NCBI GenBank assembly: GCA_029975215.1
Contig: JARKPO010000035.1
Coordinates: 209,217-273,216 of the forward strand
Origin: Levilinea sp.
Lineage (GTDB): Bacteria; Chloroflexota; Anaerolineae; Anaerolineales; Anaerolineaceae
DNA: 64,000 nt
Direction: 5' to 3'
This document shows positions 32,501 through 41,470 of this stretch, piece after piece. Numbering within the stretch: position 1 is the stretch's first letter; each line of letters starts with the position of its first letter. The position numbers were made by a program, and so were the translations under genes. The notes below the pieces were generated by a model, which made no database searches, was not told the DNA's origin, and saw only the letters and a list, made by a program, of their open reading frames with translations.

Positions 32501-33370
32501 ATGCTCAAAGCGCTGATGAAAACCATGCGTCCCCGCCAATGGACCAAGAACGCCTTTGTCCTGGCTGCGGTGGTCTTTGACCAACAACTCTTCAACCCCG
32601 CTGCCGTCCTGCGTTCCCTCGGCGCGTTTCTCGTCTTCTGCCTGCTCTCCGGCACGGTGTACATCCTCAACGACATCATAGACGTGGAGGCCGACCGCCA
32701 GCATCCCAAGAAACGCCTGCGCCCCATCCCATCCGGCAAACTGCCCATCTCCACAGCCACCGCCGCGGCAGTGGTCATTCTGCTGCTCACCTTCCCCCTG
32801 GCTTTTTGGCTCTCTCCCGGTCTGGGGATCATCTCGCTGACCTATTTTCTCATCAACATCGCCTATTCCAACTGGCTCAAGCACATGCCCCTCATTGATG
32901 TACTCACCATTGCCGCCGGTTTTGTGCTGCGCGTGGCGGCAGGGGTCAGCGTCATCGAAGTACAACGATTCTCCCCCTGGCTGTACGTGGTCACCACCCT
33001 CTTTGCCCTTTATCTGGGCTTTGGCAAGCGCCGTGCCGAGCTGACCACCCTGGCCGGCAGCGCCGGATCTCACCGCCGCGTGTTGGACGGTTACACCCTG
33101 CCGTTTTTAGATCAGCTCATCACCATCGTTTCCAGCACCACCCTCATCGCCTATTCGCTCTACACCTTTTCCGCCCCCAACCTGCCCGATAACCACACCA
33201 TGATGCTCACCATCCCCTTTGTGATGTACGGCATCTTTCGTTATCTGTACCTGATCTACGTCAAAGAAGAGGGCGGCGCGCCCGAAGAGTTGCTGCTCAC
33301 CGACCGCCCGCTGCAGGCCACCATCGCCCTCTTCGCCCTCACTGTGCTCATCATTTTCTACAGGTTCTAA
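32501..33370 (+). CDS. UbiA-family prenyltransferase, decaprenyl-phosphate phosphoribosyltransferase-like
   Basis: 289 residues, about 8-9 membrane segments. The first Asp-rich motif NDIIDVEADRQHPKKRLRPI is the DPPR-synthase form (compare mycobacterial Rv3806c), distinct from quinone or heme UbiA enzymes. The second motif region is GFGKRRAELTTL. DPPR synthase joins PRPP and polyprenyl phosphate to make the precursor of polyprenyl-phosphoryl-arabinose, a GT-C donor. Longer in-frame sequence to 32162 lies opposite tlyA and is rejected. The next gene, mevalonate kinase, starts 8 bases later, so prenyl supply and use are in one transcript. Confidence 0.87.
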   Translation: MLKALMKTMRPRQWTKNAFVLAAVVFDQQLFNPAAVLRSLGAFLVFCLLSGTVYILNDIIDVEADRQHPKKRLRPIPSGKLPISTATAAAVVILLLTFPLAFWLSPGLGIISLTYFLINIAYSNWLKHMPLIDVLTIAAGFVLRVAAGVSVIEVQRFSPWLYVVTTLFALYLGFGKRRAELTTLAGSAGSHRRVLDGYTLPFLDQLITIVSSTTLIAYSLYTFSAPNLPDNHTMMLTIPFVMYGIFRYLYLIYVKEEGGAPEELLLTDRPLQATIALFALTVLIIFYRF

Positions 33371-33378
33371 CTGCGCCC

Positions 33379-34332
33379 ATGCCTGCCCTGATAGCCTCTG
33401 CCCCTGCCAAGGCGATTCTCTGCGGCGAGCACGCCGTGGTCTATTCCAGCCCGGCCATCGCCGTGCCCATCACCCAGGTGAAAACCTCCGTACGCATTCA
33501 ACCCTGGATTCAGGCTCCCTCCGGCGCGGTGTGGATTGACGCCCCGGATATTCACCTATCAGCGGCGCGCTCGGATTTGCCCGCTACCCATCCGCTGTTT
33601 GTCCTGCTCAACCTCATCGAAAGCGATCTGCGCCGCGGCCCGCTGCCCGCCTTTCGCATGAAAATCACCTCCACCATACCCGTGGCCTCCGGCCTGGGTT
33701 CCGGTGCGGCGGTGTCGGTGGCGGTGCTACGCGCCGTGTACGCCTTTGTGGGTCGTCCCTTACCGCTGGAGCATCTCAACGAGCTGGCCTATCAGGTGGA
33801 AAAAGTGCATCACGGAACTCCCTCCGGTATCGACAACACCGTCATCACCTACGCCCGCCCGGTTTTCTTCCAGCGCGGCCACCCCCTGCAGTTCCTTCGC
33901 ATCGCCCAGCCCTTCACCCTGGTGCTGGCCAACAGCGGGCACCCCAGCCGCACGGCGGACGTGGTGGCCGATGTGCGCCGCGCCTGGCAGGAACACCCCG
34001 AAACCTATCAAGATTTCTTCAACCAGGTCGCTAGCCTGGTCAACCGCGCCCGAGCCGCCCTGGAAACCGGCGACCATCCCACCCTGGGGCACCTGCTGGA
34101 TCAAAACCACACCCTTTTGCAGCAAATTGGCGTGTCCAGCCCAACCCTCGACGCCCTCACCCAGGCTGCCCGACAGGCCGGGGCACTGGGGGCCAAACTT
34201 TCGGGGGCTGGCCGCGGCGGTAACCTGATTGCCCTGGCCCAGCCGGATCGCGCCCCAGAAATTGCCGCCGCCCTCACCCAGGCCGGAGCAAAAAATGTGC
34301 TCATCACCACCGTCGAGGCCGTCCATGAATGA
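33379..34332 (+). CDS. mvk: Mevalonate kinase
   Basis: 317 residues, GHMP superfamily. N-terminal SAPAKAILCGEHAVVYSSPA is the typical mevalonate kinase opening. The ATP-binding motif is PVASGLGSGAAVSVAV (from Pro101). The catalytic Asp is Asp152 in GTPSGIDNTV, and the third motif is KLSGAGRGGNLIAL. It phosphorylates mevalonate to mevalonate 5-phosphate. The 3' end overlaps the isopentenyl phosphate kinase gene by 8 bases. HMG-CoA reductase and a decarboxylase are not in the window. Confidence 0.94.
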   Translation: MPALIASAPAKAILCGEHAVVYSSPAIAVPITQVKTSVRIQPWIQAPSGAVWIDAPDIHLSAARSDLPATHPLFVLLNLIESDLRRGPLPAFRMKITSTIPVASGLGSGAAVSVAVLRAVYAFVGRPLPLEHLNELAYQVEKVHHGTPSGIDNTVITYARPVFFQRGHPLQFLRIAQPFTLVLANSGHPSRTADVVADVRRAWQEHPETYQDFFNQVASLVNRARAALETGDHPTLGHLLDQNHTLLQQIGVSSPTLDALTQAARQAGALGAKLSGAGRGGNLIALAQPDRAPEIAAALTQAGAKNVLITTVEAVHE

Positions 34333-35134
34333 ACCCGCCCCTCTGATTTTCCTGAAACTGGGAGGATCGCTCATCACCGACAAGCACGGCACCTCCGCCC
34401 CCCGGCTCGATATTCTGCGCCGCCTGGCCCAGGAGATCGCCGCTGCCCGCCAGGACTGCCCGCATCTACGCCTGGTGCTGGGGCACGGCTCCGGCTCCTT
34501 TGGGCATGTGCCTGCCAAACGCCACCACACCCGCCAGGGGGTATCCACCCCTGAACAGTGGCTGGGTTTTGCCGAAGTGTGGCGCGAGGCCCGGGCTCTG
34601 AATGACCTTGTCGTTCAGGAACTGTGCGCGGCCGGACTGCCCATAATTGCCTTTCCCCCCTCCGCCGCCATTTATGCCCGCGGGGCCAAAGTCAGCGATT
34701 GGGATCACCGACCGCTGCAAGCCGCCCTCGACCATCATCTGCTGCCTTTGGTGCAGGGTGATGTGGCCTTTGACCACGCCTTGGGCGGTACCATCCTCTC
34801 CACCGAAGATGTGTTTGAGCACCTCACCCTCCTGCTGCGTCCCCAGCGCATCCTGCTGGCGGGCATCGAGGCCGGCGTCTGGGAAGATTTTCCCGCCTGC
34901 ACTCGCCTCATCCCCAGCCTCACACCGGCTTCTTTTCCGGCTCTCTCATCCCACCTGGGCGGTTCGGCGGCAGTGGATGTCACCGGCGGCATGGCGCAAA
35001 AAGTCACCTCCATGCTGGCCCTCATCCAGCGTCAGCCCGGTCTGCAAGTCCTCATCTTTTCCGGAGAACACCCCGGCAATCTGTACAGCGCCTTGTGCGG
35101 GCAGAACCCCGGAACCCTCTTGCTTGGAGATTAA
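34325..35134 (+). CDS. ipk: Isopentenyl phosphate kinase
   Basis: 269 residues from the ATG at 34325, overlapping the mvk stop by 8 bases. Amino acid kinase fold: KLGGSLITDK at the N-terminus and GHGSGSFGH, where His61 corresponds to the histidine that marks isopentenyl phosphate kinases (His60 in Methanocaldococcus). VQGDVAFD and GGMAQKVTSMLAL complete the pattern. It converts isopentenyl phosphate to IPP, the last step of the alternative mevalonate pathway known from archaea and from Roseiflexus. Pairing with mvk supports that route in this organism. Confidence 0.93.
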   Translation: MNEPAPLIFLKLGGSLITDKHGTSAPRLDILRRLAQEIAAARQDCPHLRLVLGHGSGSFGHVPAKRHHTRQGVSTPEQWLGFAEVWREARALNDLVVQELCAAGLPIIAFPPSAAIYARGAKVSDWDHRPLQAALDHHLLPLVQGDVAFDHALGGTILSTEDVFEHLTLLLRPQRILLAGIEAGVWEDFPACTRLIPSLTPASFPALSSHLGGSAAVDVTGGMAQKVTSMLALIQRQPGLQVLIFSGEHPGNLYSALCGQNPGTLLLGD

Positions 35135-35139
35135 CCCCC

Positions 35140-36291
35140 ATGATCATGTCTCGACAGGCTCTCGAACAAATCGAAGATCAAACCCTGGCCCCCTACGGCC
35201 TGCGCGCCGGTCAGTCCCGCGGGCGGCTGCACCCCGAAGATGAACCCGATTACCGCACCCCCTTTCAGCGCGACCGCGACCGCATTCTGCACACCAGCGC
35301 ATTTCGCCGCCTGGAATACAAAACTCAAGTGTTTATCAATTACGAGGGCGATTATTACCGTACCCGCCTCACCCACACCCTTGAAGTGGCCCAAATCGGC
35401 CGCACAGTGGCCCGCGCCCTGGGGGCCAATGAGGATGTGACCGAAACCATCTGCCTGGCGCACGACCTGGGGCATCCGCCTTTCGGTCATTCCGGCGAAA
35501 CTGTCCTGGCTCGCCTCATGCGCGATTGCGGCGGTTTTGAGCACAACAAGCAGTCTTTCCGTATCGTTACCCAATTGGAAGAACGCTATCCCGATTTCCC
35601 CGGTCTCAACCTCACCTGGGAAGTGCTGGAAGGCCTGGTGAAGCACGAAACCGAATACGACCGCTCCGACGCCAAAGACTTCAACCCCGATCTGCGCGGC
35701 CACCTGGAAGCCCAAATCGCCAACGCCGCCGATGAACTGGCCTACACCGCCCACGACCTGGACGACGGCCTGCGCTCTGGCATGATCACCCCATCGATGT
35801 TGGAAAGCATGGATCTGTGGATCATCGTCACCGAACAAATCGGCTGGAAAGGCGAGCCGCTGCAAGCCATCGACCGCCACCGCATCATCCGCCGCCTCAT
35901 CGGCCTGGAAGTTACCGATCTGATCCAAACCACCAGCCAAAACCTGCGGGAAAGCGGCGTGCAATCCGTGGACGAATTACAGCGCCTGCCTTATAATGTG
36001 ATCGGTTTCAGCGAAGAGACCCACCGACGCAACCGGCAAATCAAAGATTTTCTCTTCGCCAACCTCTACCGTCATCACCGCGTCATGCGCATGGCCGTCA
36101 AAGCAGAACGCACGCTCACTCATCTATTTGAGGCATACTGCAGCGAACCAGCCATCCTGCCGCCCCAGGTCAAACAGTCCATCCCTGAAGTTGGGCTGGA
36201 GCGCACCGTGTGCGATTACATTGCGGGGATGACCGACCGATACGCGATTAACGAATACCAAAAATTATTTGATCCTACGGTGCTGCCGTAA
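35140..36291 (+). CDS. dgt: Deoxyguanosinetriphosphate triphosphohydrolase-like HD protein
   Basis: 383 residues from the ATG at 35140 (GGAG upstream, five bases after the ipk stop; a second ATG at 35146 is possible). HD-domain metal ligands: His79 in RLTHTLEVAQ and His108-Asp109 in HDLGHPPFGH. N-terminal PFQRDRDRILHTSAFRRLEYKTQVF is typical of dGTPases. The family removes triphosphate from dNTPs and affects dNTP balance; specificity of this short form may be broader than dGTP. It lies between ipk and greA in one run. Confidence 0.92.
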   Translation: MIMSRQALEQIEDQTLAPYGLRAGQSRGRLHPEDEPDYRTPFQRDRDRILHTSAFRRLEYKTQVFINYEGDYYRTRLTHTLEVAQIGRTVARALGANEDVTETICLAHDLGHPPFGHSGETVLARLMRDCGGFEHNKQSFRIVTQLEERYPDFPGLNLTWEVLEGLVKHETEYDRSDAKDFNPDLRGHLEAQIANAADELAYTAHDLDDGLRSGMITPSMLESMDLWIIVTEQIGWKGEPLQAIDRHRIIRRLIGLEVTDLIQTTSQNLRESGVQSVDELQRLPYNVIGFSEETHRRNRQIKDFLFANLYRHHRVMRMAVKAERTLTHLFEAYCSEPAILPPQVKQSIPEVGLERTVCDYIAGMTDRYAINEYQKLFDPTVLP

Positions 36292-36312
36292 CAGCTGCTT
36301 GGAGGTATTGCA

Positions 36313-36780
36313 ATGGCCGATGTATCCTATTTGACCGCCGAAGGCGCGAAACGTTTACAGGAAGAGCTGGTCTATCTTAAAGGCCCCGCCCGCGAGGCCC
36401 TGGCCGCCCGCCTGCGCGCCGCCATTCAGATGGGCGACCTCTCGGAAAACGCCGATTACACCGCCGCCAAAGAAGAGCAAGGTTTCTTGGAAGGGCGTAT
36501 TCAAGAATTGGAAGCGATTCTCTCGCACACCATCATCATTGATGATATGAAAAAAGACCTCTCCCAGGTCAATATCGGCGATCACGTCACCATTCAGGAA
36601 GAGGACTTCCCCGAAGAAACCTATCATCTGGTAGGCCCTAAAGAAGCTGATCCCACCAAAGGCCGCATCTCGCACGAATCCCCCATCGGCAAGGCTCTCC
36701 TGGGCCGCCGAGTTGGCGATGTGGTCAGCGCCGAAACCCCCGCTGGTTCCATCCAGCTCAAAATCACGCGCATTGAGTAA
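36313..36780 (+). CDS. greA: Transcription elongation factor GreA
   Basis: 155 residues, normal length. N-terminal coiled coil (~1-75) with acidic tip residues in GDLSENADYTAAKEEQ, which reach the RNA polymerase active site to stimulate cleavage of backtracked RNA. The C-terminal FKBP-like domain ends ESPIGKALLGRRVGDVVSAE. GGAGG lies before the ATG. Last gene of the plus-strand run; a terminator follows at 36817. The polymerase subunit it acts on, RpoC, is also in the window. Confidence 0.97.
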   Translation: MADVSYLTAEGAKRLQEELVYLKGPAREALAARLRAAIQMGDLSENADYTAAKEEQGFLEGRIQELEAILSHTIIIDDMKKDLSQVNIGDHVTIQEEDFPEETYHLVGPKEADPTKGRISHESPIGKALLGRRVGDVVSAETPAGSIQLKITRIE

Positions 36781-36816
36781 ATCGCTGCCCGACCCCGTTT
36801 CAACCCCATAATAGAG

Positions 36817-36848
36817 AAGCGGCTGCTCTGTGACAAGCAGCCGCTTTT
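36817..36848. terminator. Intrinsic terminator after greA
   Basis: 11-bp perfect stem 36817-36827 with 36836-36846 and an 8-base loop, followed by TTTT on the plus strand. The minus-strand side has a weaker T-rich flank and may also serve the gene ending at 36879. Confidence 0.85.
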
Positions 36849-36878
36849 GCTGTCTAAATTCATTCGACGTGCGGACGG

Positions 36879-37913
36879 CTATCCAGCCTTCGGCCAGATC
36901 GCCAGTTCCAACGTTACCCGGTCAAAGAAGGCGTTTTCGCCCACCGGCCCCTGACCGTAGCTCATGTCCGCGATGCGGGCTTCCAACTGCAGCGTCTTGG
37001 TCTCCAGCAGAATGCGCTTCTTCGGCTCCAGCAGAACCGGTTCGCCCTTCGAGGCCAGGCGCTGGTTCAATGCCAAATCTTCAAAGGCGTGGCGGCTCAT
37101 CAGCACCTTGGTTACGGTTTGAATATCGTTCTTATCAAACAGCCACACCTCAAACGCTGTCACCTTCTTGGGATCTCCCACCCCCACCGTCTCCGAAATA
37201 CCCACGCCGCATTCGCCCAGGAATTCACCCGAGGGCGAGTCAATGCTGAACGAGTCGTCATACAGATCATCGCCAAGCATATAGGTGGTCATAAACTGGG
37301 CGATCGGTGCTTCCTGTCCTTCCGCTTCAAAATCGGTTCGAGTCGCCGTGCGGCTGACTTCATGCGCCTGACGGCTGGCCTGGTTCAAAACACCTCCGCC
37401 GCTGCGTTTGCGCAGTACCAGGAAATACAGCAAAATCGCGCCGATCACCAGGGTGAGCACACAAAAGATGCCCAACAGCAGGGCAAAGTTCGGGCCGCCG
37501 CTCTCGGCTGCCGGGGCCGCAGGAACCGCGGGTGCACCAGCCGCCGGAGTGCCCTGCTCAGCCGGGGCTGCGGGGGCCACATTCCCCTGCACCAGCCGAC
37601 TGAACTCCTGCACCGCCTTTGAATTCACGGTCGGATCCGCTGCCACTTGCGACAGGGCTTCGCTGCCCTTGGTGCCCAGTTCCTTGAAGCGCTGAATGGC
37701 CAACGCTTCGTCGGGCCTCTGGCTAAAAGATTCCACCGCCATACGCAGGTAATCCGTGCGCAGGTCGGCCCGCAGGTGTTCGGCAGAAGCGTCCACCCAC
37801 TTCACCGGCCACAAACCCCATCCCAGGATCGGCAGGCCAATGATCAAGCCCAACACAAAACCCAACACCGCAGTGATCAGGGGCTTACCAAGCAGCTCAC
37901 GTATCTTTTCCAT
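36879..37913 (-). CDS. Two-TM protein of unknown function, probably Chloroflexota-specific
   Basis: 344 residues from the ATG at 37913 (AGGAG 6 bases upstream). A short cytoplasmic start is followed by TM1 (~10-32, PLITAVLGFVLGLIIGLPIL). An external helical region (~33-110) and a Pro/Ala-rich linker (~112-140, APAVPAAPAAE) lead to TM2 (~145-170, FALLLGIFCVLTLVIGAILL). A ~170-residue domain follows that should be cytoplasmic (LYDDSFSIDSPSGEFLGECGVGISE ... VTAFEVWLFDKNDIQTV), with beta-rich character. I do not recognise a family. It has its own sigma-70-like promoter, so it is likely expressed independently of topA upstream. Confidence 0.8.
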   Translation of the reverse strand: MEKIRELLGKPLITAVLGFVLGLIIGLPILGWGLWPVKWVDASAEHLRADLRTDYLRMAVESFSQRPDEALAIQRFKELGTKGSEALSQVAADPTVNSKAVQEFSRLVQGNVAPAAPAEQGTPAAGAPAVPAAPAAESGGPNFALLLGIFCVLTLVIGAILLYFLVLRKRSGGGVLNQASRQAHEVSRTATRTDFEAEGQEAPIAQFMTTYMLGDDLYDDSFSIDSPSGEFLGECGVGISETVGVGDPKKVTAFEVWLFDKNDIQTVTKVLMSRHAFEDLALNQRLASKGEPVLLEPKKRILLETKTLQLEARIADMSYGQGPVGENAFFDRVTLELAIWPKAG

Positions 37914-37981
37914 AGTTTTCTCCTGCAGCTTCCATTGATGACAGCCAGGTAAAATTGGCTTTAAGAATTGCGTCATTTGTT

Positions 37982-38010
37982 ATTTTAGAACAAAAGTTAG
38001 TTCGACGCAA
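37982..38010 (-). promoter_or_regulatory. Promoter for the two-TM protein
   Basis: Minus strand: TTGCGT at 38010-38005, 17-base spacer, TAAAAT at 37987-37982. It lies about 70 bases upstream of the ATG, in the gap after topA. Confidence 0.6.
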
Positions 38011-38059
38011 CCAAAAACAGCCGTCTCCTGGATTAATCCCGATTCAAGGGTTGCAAATT

Positions 38060-40366
38060 TCATACCTTTTCAGAATCCGCCGTCTCAAGCTGTTCATTTA
38101 AGAACGCCTCACCACAGGCCGTACACTGCGCCTCGCGTTTATTGGCCGCTACCAGAAGGCCGCCGCATTTTGGACAGGGCTGCGGGATGGGCTGTTTCCA
38201 CGAGGTGAAATCACAGGTCGGATAGTTGGCGCAGCCGTAAAACACCCGTCCCTTGCGCGTTTTTCGCTGCACAATTTCGCCGCCGTCTTTGGGGCACTTC
38301 ACCCCAATCACCTCCAGCCAGGCTTCAGTGTGGCGGCATTCTGGAAAATTGCTGCAGCTGATAAATTTGCCAAACCGCCCCCAGCGGATCACCAGTTCGT
38401 GACCGCAATCCGGGCAGTCACGTCCCACTTTTTCCAACTCGGCCTTGGCCGCCGGCATCTCAGCCTGCGCGCGGGCCACCTCAGGGCCAAAGCGGTCGTA
38501 AAATTCGCGCACCACGTCCACCCAAACCGCCTTACCTTCCGCCACCTGGTCCAAATTCTCTTCCATATTGGCAGTGAAACTGGTGTCCACAATATCGGGA
38601 AAATGCGCCACCAACAAATCGTTCACCGTCATACCAGTTTCCGTCGGCAGCAAGCGCTTGGCCTCGCGGTACACATAGCCGCGTTCCTGAATGGTAGAAA
38701 GAATTGCCGCATAGGTGGAAGGGCGGCCAATGCCGTGTTCTTCCAAATTTTGCACCAGACTGGCTTCAGAAAAACGCGGCGGCGGCTGGGTAAAGTGCTG
38801 TTCCGGCAGCAGCGCCACCAGTTTTTGAGTCTGGTTTTCTTCCAGACCTACCGGAATGCGCACAATCTCTTCGTCCGAACGCAGATCCTCGTCCAACGCC
38901 TCTTCATACACCACCAGATAGCCGGGGAAGCGCACCGTAGAACCAGAGGCGCGCAGCCCATACTCATGAGCGGGCGTTTTACCCACCACATCCACCGAAA
39001 TGGTGTCGTACACGGCCGCTTCCATCTGCGAAGCCACAAAACGCTTCCATATCAGCTGGTACAGACGGAAATGGTCGTGAGTCAGGTTGGCCTTAATCGC
39101 CTCCGGCAGCCGCCGCACAGAAGTGGGCCGGATAGCCTCGTGGGCTTCCTGCGCGCCTTTGGCCCGCGTCTTATACTGCTGCGGCACTGCGGGCAAAAAA
39201 TCACCGCCGTAGTTTTCCGCGATCAGTTCGCGCACTTCCTTCAAAGCCACTTCTGACACCTGGGTCGAATCCGTACGCATGTAGGTGATCAAGCCGGTCG
39301 TGCCGCCTTCGCCGACATCCAATCCTTCATACAGCTGCTGCGCCAGGGCCATCGTCCGCCGCGCCGTGAACCCCAACCGCCGCGAGGCTTCTTGCTGCAG
39401 ACTGCTGGTCATAAAGGGGGCCATCGGCTTTCGCCGCCTCTCCCCGCGCTTGATCTTCTGAATGCTGTAAGCCCCCTGCTGCATGTCCGCCGTCACCGCC
39501 TCAGTCTCTGCCTGACTGGTCAGCGCGGGTTCTTCGTCGTCCATGCGCACCAGGCGCGCCACAAAGCTGGTTTTGCCGCCCTGCGGCTTAAGCTCGGCCT
39601 TAATCGTCCAATACTCTTCCGCTTCAAAGGCCTCAATCTCGCGTTCACGGTCCACAATCAACCGCAGCGCCACAGACTGCACCCGGCCGGCCGAAAGGCG
39701 GCTGCGCACTTTCTCCCACAGAATCGGGCTGATGCTGTACCCCACCAGACGGTCCAAAACCCGTCGGGCCTGCTGTGCGTCCACCAGGGACATGTCAATC
39801 GAACGCGGGTGCGCAAAGGCTTCCTGAATGGCCGGTTCGGTGATCTCATGGAAGACCACCCGACGCGTGATCTCCGGCTCAATCTCCGCCGCCTCCATCA
39901 AATGCCAGGCGATAGCTTCGCCTTCGCGGTCCGGGTCGGTCGCCAGGTAAATTTCTTCCGCTTTCTGCGCCAGCTGTTTGATCTCTTTCACCACCGGCCG
40001 CTTCTCGTTGGGGATGCGGTATTTTGGCTCGAAATTATGATCCACATCCACCGAAAGCTGCGAACGCAGCAGATCGCGTACATGCCCCACCGAGGCTCGC
40101 ACGGTATAACCCTTGCCTAAAAAGCGGCCCACGGTGCGCGCCTTGGCCGGCGATTCTACAATCACCAGCTTGCCGCTGCGCTTGCGCACCGCTTTACGCT
40201 GCGGGGCTTCCATGCCCTCATGCGCCGGGGTGCGCCCAATACGGTACAACGTCGTCCCACACACGCCGCAGCGCCCGCGGGTCACCGGCGCGCCAGTGGC
40301 GTTAAATTCTGCCTGTGCTTCCTGAACTTCTCGTTTGGTCTTGCATTTCACGCAATAAGCTTCCAA
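38060..40366 (-). CDS. topA: DNA topoisomerase I with an N-terminal zinc-ribbon (DUF5679-like) extension
   Basis: Type IA topoisomerase, 768 residues, relaxes negatively supercoiled DNA. Residues 1-45 are an extra zinc ribbon (Cys5, Cys8, Cys33, Cys36; YCVKCKTKREV ... RCGVCGTTLYRIG) like DUF5679. A basic linker follows, then the Toprim domain from KLVIVESPAKARTVGRF with DPDREGEA. The active-site tyrosine is Tyr362 in GLITYMRTDST. The C-terminus carries three topoisomerase zinc fingers, from CPDCGHELVIRWGRFGKFI to CPKCGG and CTACGEAF. The frame is continuous through the N-terminal ribbon, so the fusion is not a start artefact in sequence terms, though KLVIVES is where most TopA proteins begin. 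Confidence 0.95.
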   Translation of the reverse strand: MEAYCVKCKTKREVQEAQAEFNATGAPVTRGRCGVCGTTLYRIGRTPAHEGMEAPQRKAVRKRSGKLVIVESPAKARTVGRFLGKGYTVRASVGHVRDLLRSQLSVDVDHNFEPKYRIPNEKRPVVKEIKQLAQKAEEIYLATDPDREGEAIAWHLMEAAEIEPEITRRVVFHEITEPAIQEAFAHPRSIDMSLVDAQQARRVLDRLVGYSISPILWEKVRSRLSAGRVQSVALRLIVDREREIEAFEAEEYWTIKAELKPQGGKTSFVARLVRMDDEEPALTSQAETEAVTADMQQGAYSIQKIKRGERRRKPMAPFMTSSLQQEASRRLGFTARRTMALAQQLYEGLDVGEGGTTGLITYMRTDSTQVSEVALKEVRELIAENYGGDFLPAVPQQYKTRAKGAQEAHEAIRPTSVRRLPEAIKANLTHDHFRLYQLIWKRFVASQMEAAVYDTISVDVVGKTPAHEYGLRASGSTVRFPGYLVVYEEALDEDLRSDEEIVRIPVGLEENQTQKLVALLPEQHFTQPPPRFSEASLVQNLEEHGIGRPSTYAAILSTIQERGYVYREAKRLLPTETGMTVNDLLVAHFPDIVDTSFTANMEENLDQVAEGKAVWVDVVREFYDRFGPEVARAQAEMPAAKAELEKVGRDCPDCGHELVIRWGRFGKFISCSNFPECRHTEAWLEVIGVKCPKDGGEIVQRKTRKGRVFYGCANYPTCDFTSWKQPIPQPCPKCGGLLVAANKREAQCTACGEAFLNEQLETADSEKV

Positions 40367-40378
40367 CGCAATGCTCTC

Positions 40379-41470
40379 CTAAAGATAGCGATGATAGCCG
40401 TTTTCTTTCAACAGCTTCACAATCTCACGTACTTTTTGCGCCTGGCTGCGCGGGCACACCAATAATGCGCTGCCGCTGTCCACCAGGATCATATCTTCCA
40501 ACCCCACCGTCACCAGCAGCCGTTCGCTGCCGTCCCCCACCACCAGCGAAGCTCGCGTATCCAGGCCCAGGTGCTGGGCGTTCACCACCAAATTGCCGTG
40601 TTCGTCCCCTTCCAGCACCTCAAACAGCGAGTCCCAACTGCCCACGTCATTCCAGCCCAAATCGGCCCCCGCCACCACAGCCACCCGCTCGGCTTTTTCC
40701 ATAATCCCATAATCCACCGTCTGGGGCTGGATGGTCGGCCAAATCTGCGCCAATACCGTGCCGCGTTCGGGTGTATCCCATGCCTCGCGAATAGCGGCTA
40801 ATTTGTTTGATAGCTCCGGCATCCAGTGCGCAATTTCCGCCAAAATCTGTTCCACCGTCCAGATGAACATGCCGGAGTTCCAATCGTGATCACCGCGTTC
40901 CAAAAAGCCGCGGGCAGTGGCCTCGTCCGGTTTTTCTTTAAACCGCAGCACGCGGAAGACCTCCTGGCCGCCAAAAACGCCCAGGCTTTCCCCGCGCTGA
41001 ATATAACCGTACCCTGTGGCCGGGGCCGTCGGGCGAATACCCAATGTCACCAAATAACCTTGCTCGGCCACGCTTTTGGCCGCGCGCAGCACTGCCTGAA
41101 ATTGCGCCACCTCTTCGATGAAGTGATCCGCGGTCAGCACCGCCATCACCGCCCCGGGGTCGCGCTGCGCCAGCACCGCCGCCGCATACCCCACCACCGA
41201 AGCCGTGCCGCGCGGCATGGGTTCCAACAGGTAATTTTCCACCGGAATCTCGGGAACCTGTGCCTGAAGCTTGCTGGCCTGCTCTGCCACAGTCACTACC
41301 AAAATGCGTTCGGCCGGGAACATCCCCTCCAGCCGATCCACCGCCATCTGAAACAGGGTGCGTTTGCCGTTCAGGCTCAACATCTGTTTCGGGCGTTCCT
41401 GCACAGAAAGCGGCCACAGGCGGGTTCCACCTCCGCCAGCCATGATCACCGCGTAAAAATTAGCTTCCAT
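40379..41470 (-). CDS. manC: Mannose-1-phosphate guanylyltransferase
   Basis: 363 residues from the ATG at 41470, overlapping the dprA 3' end by 11 bases. Nucleotidyltransferase signature MAGGGGTRLWPLSVQERPKQML at the N-terminus, then PRGTASVVGYAAAVLA and VLTADHFIEE. Sequence GLEDMILVDSGSALLVC near the C-terminus is the left-handed helix region. It lacks the C-terminal phosphomannose isomerase domain of bifunctional enzymes. It makes GDP-mannose for glycan synthesis, which links this housekeeping run to the glycosyltransferase region at 11-31 kb. Confidence 0.93.
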   Translation of the reverse strand: MEANFYAVIMAGGGGTRLWPLSVQERPKQMLSLNGKRTLFQMAVDRLEGMFPAERILVVTVAEQASKLQAQVPEIPVENYLLEPMPRGTASVVGYAAAVLAQRDPGAVMAVLTADHFIEEVAQFQAVLRAAKSVAEQGYLVTLGIRPTAPATGYGYIQRGESLGVFGGQEVFRVLRFKEKPDEATARGFLERGDHDWNSGMFIWTVEQILAEIAHWMPELSNKLAAIREAWDTPERGTVLAQIWPTIQPQTVDYGIMEKAERVAVVAGADLGWNDVGSWDSLFEVLEGDEHGNLVVNAQHLGLDTRASLVVGDGSERLLVTVGLEDMILVDSGSALLVCPRSQAQKVREIVKLLKENGYHRYL

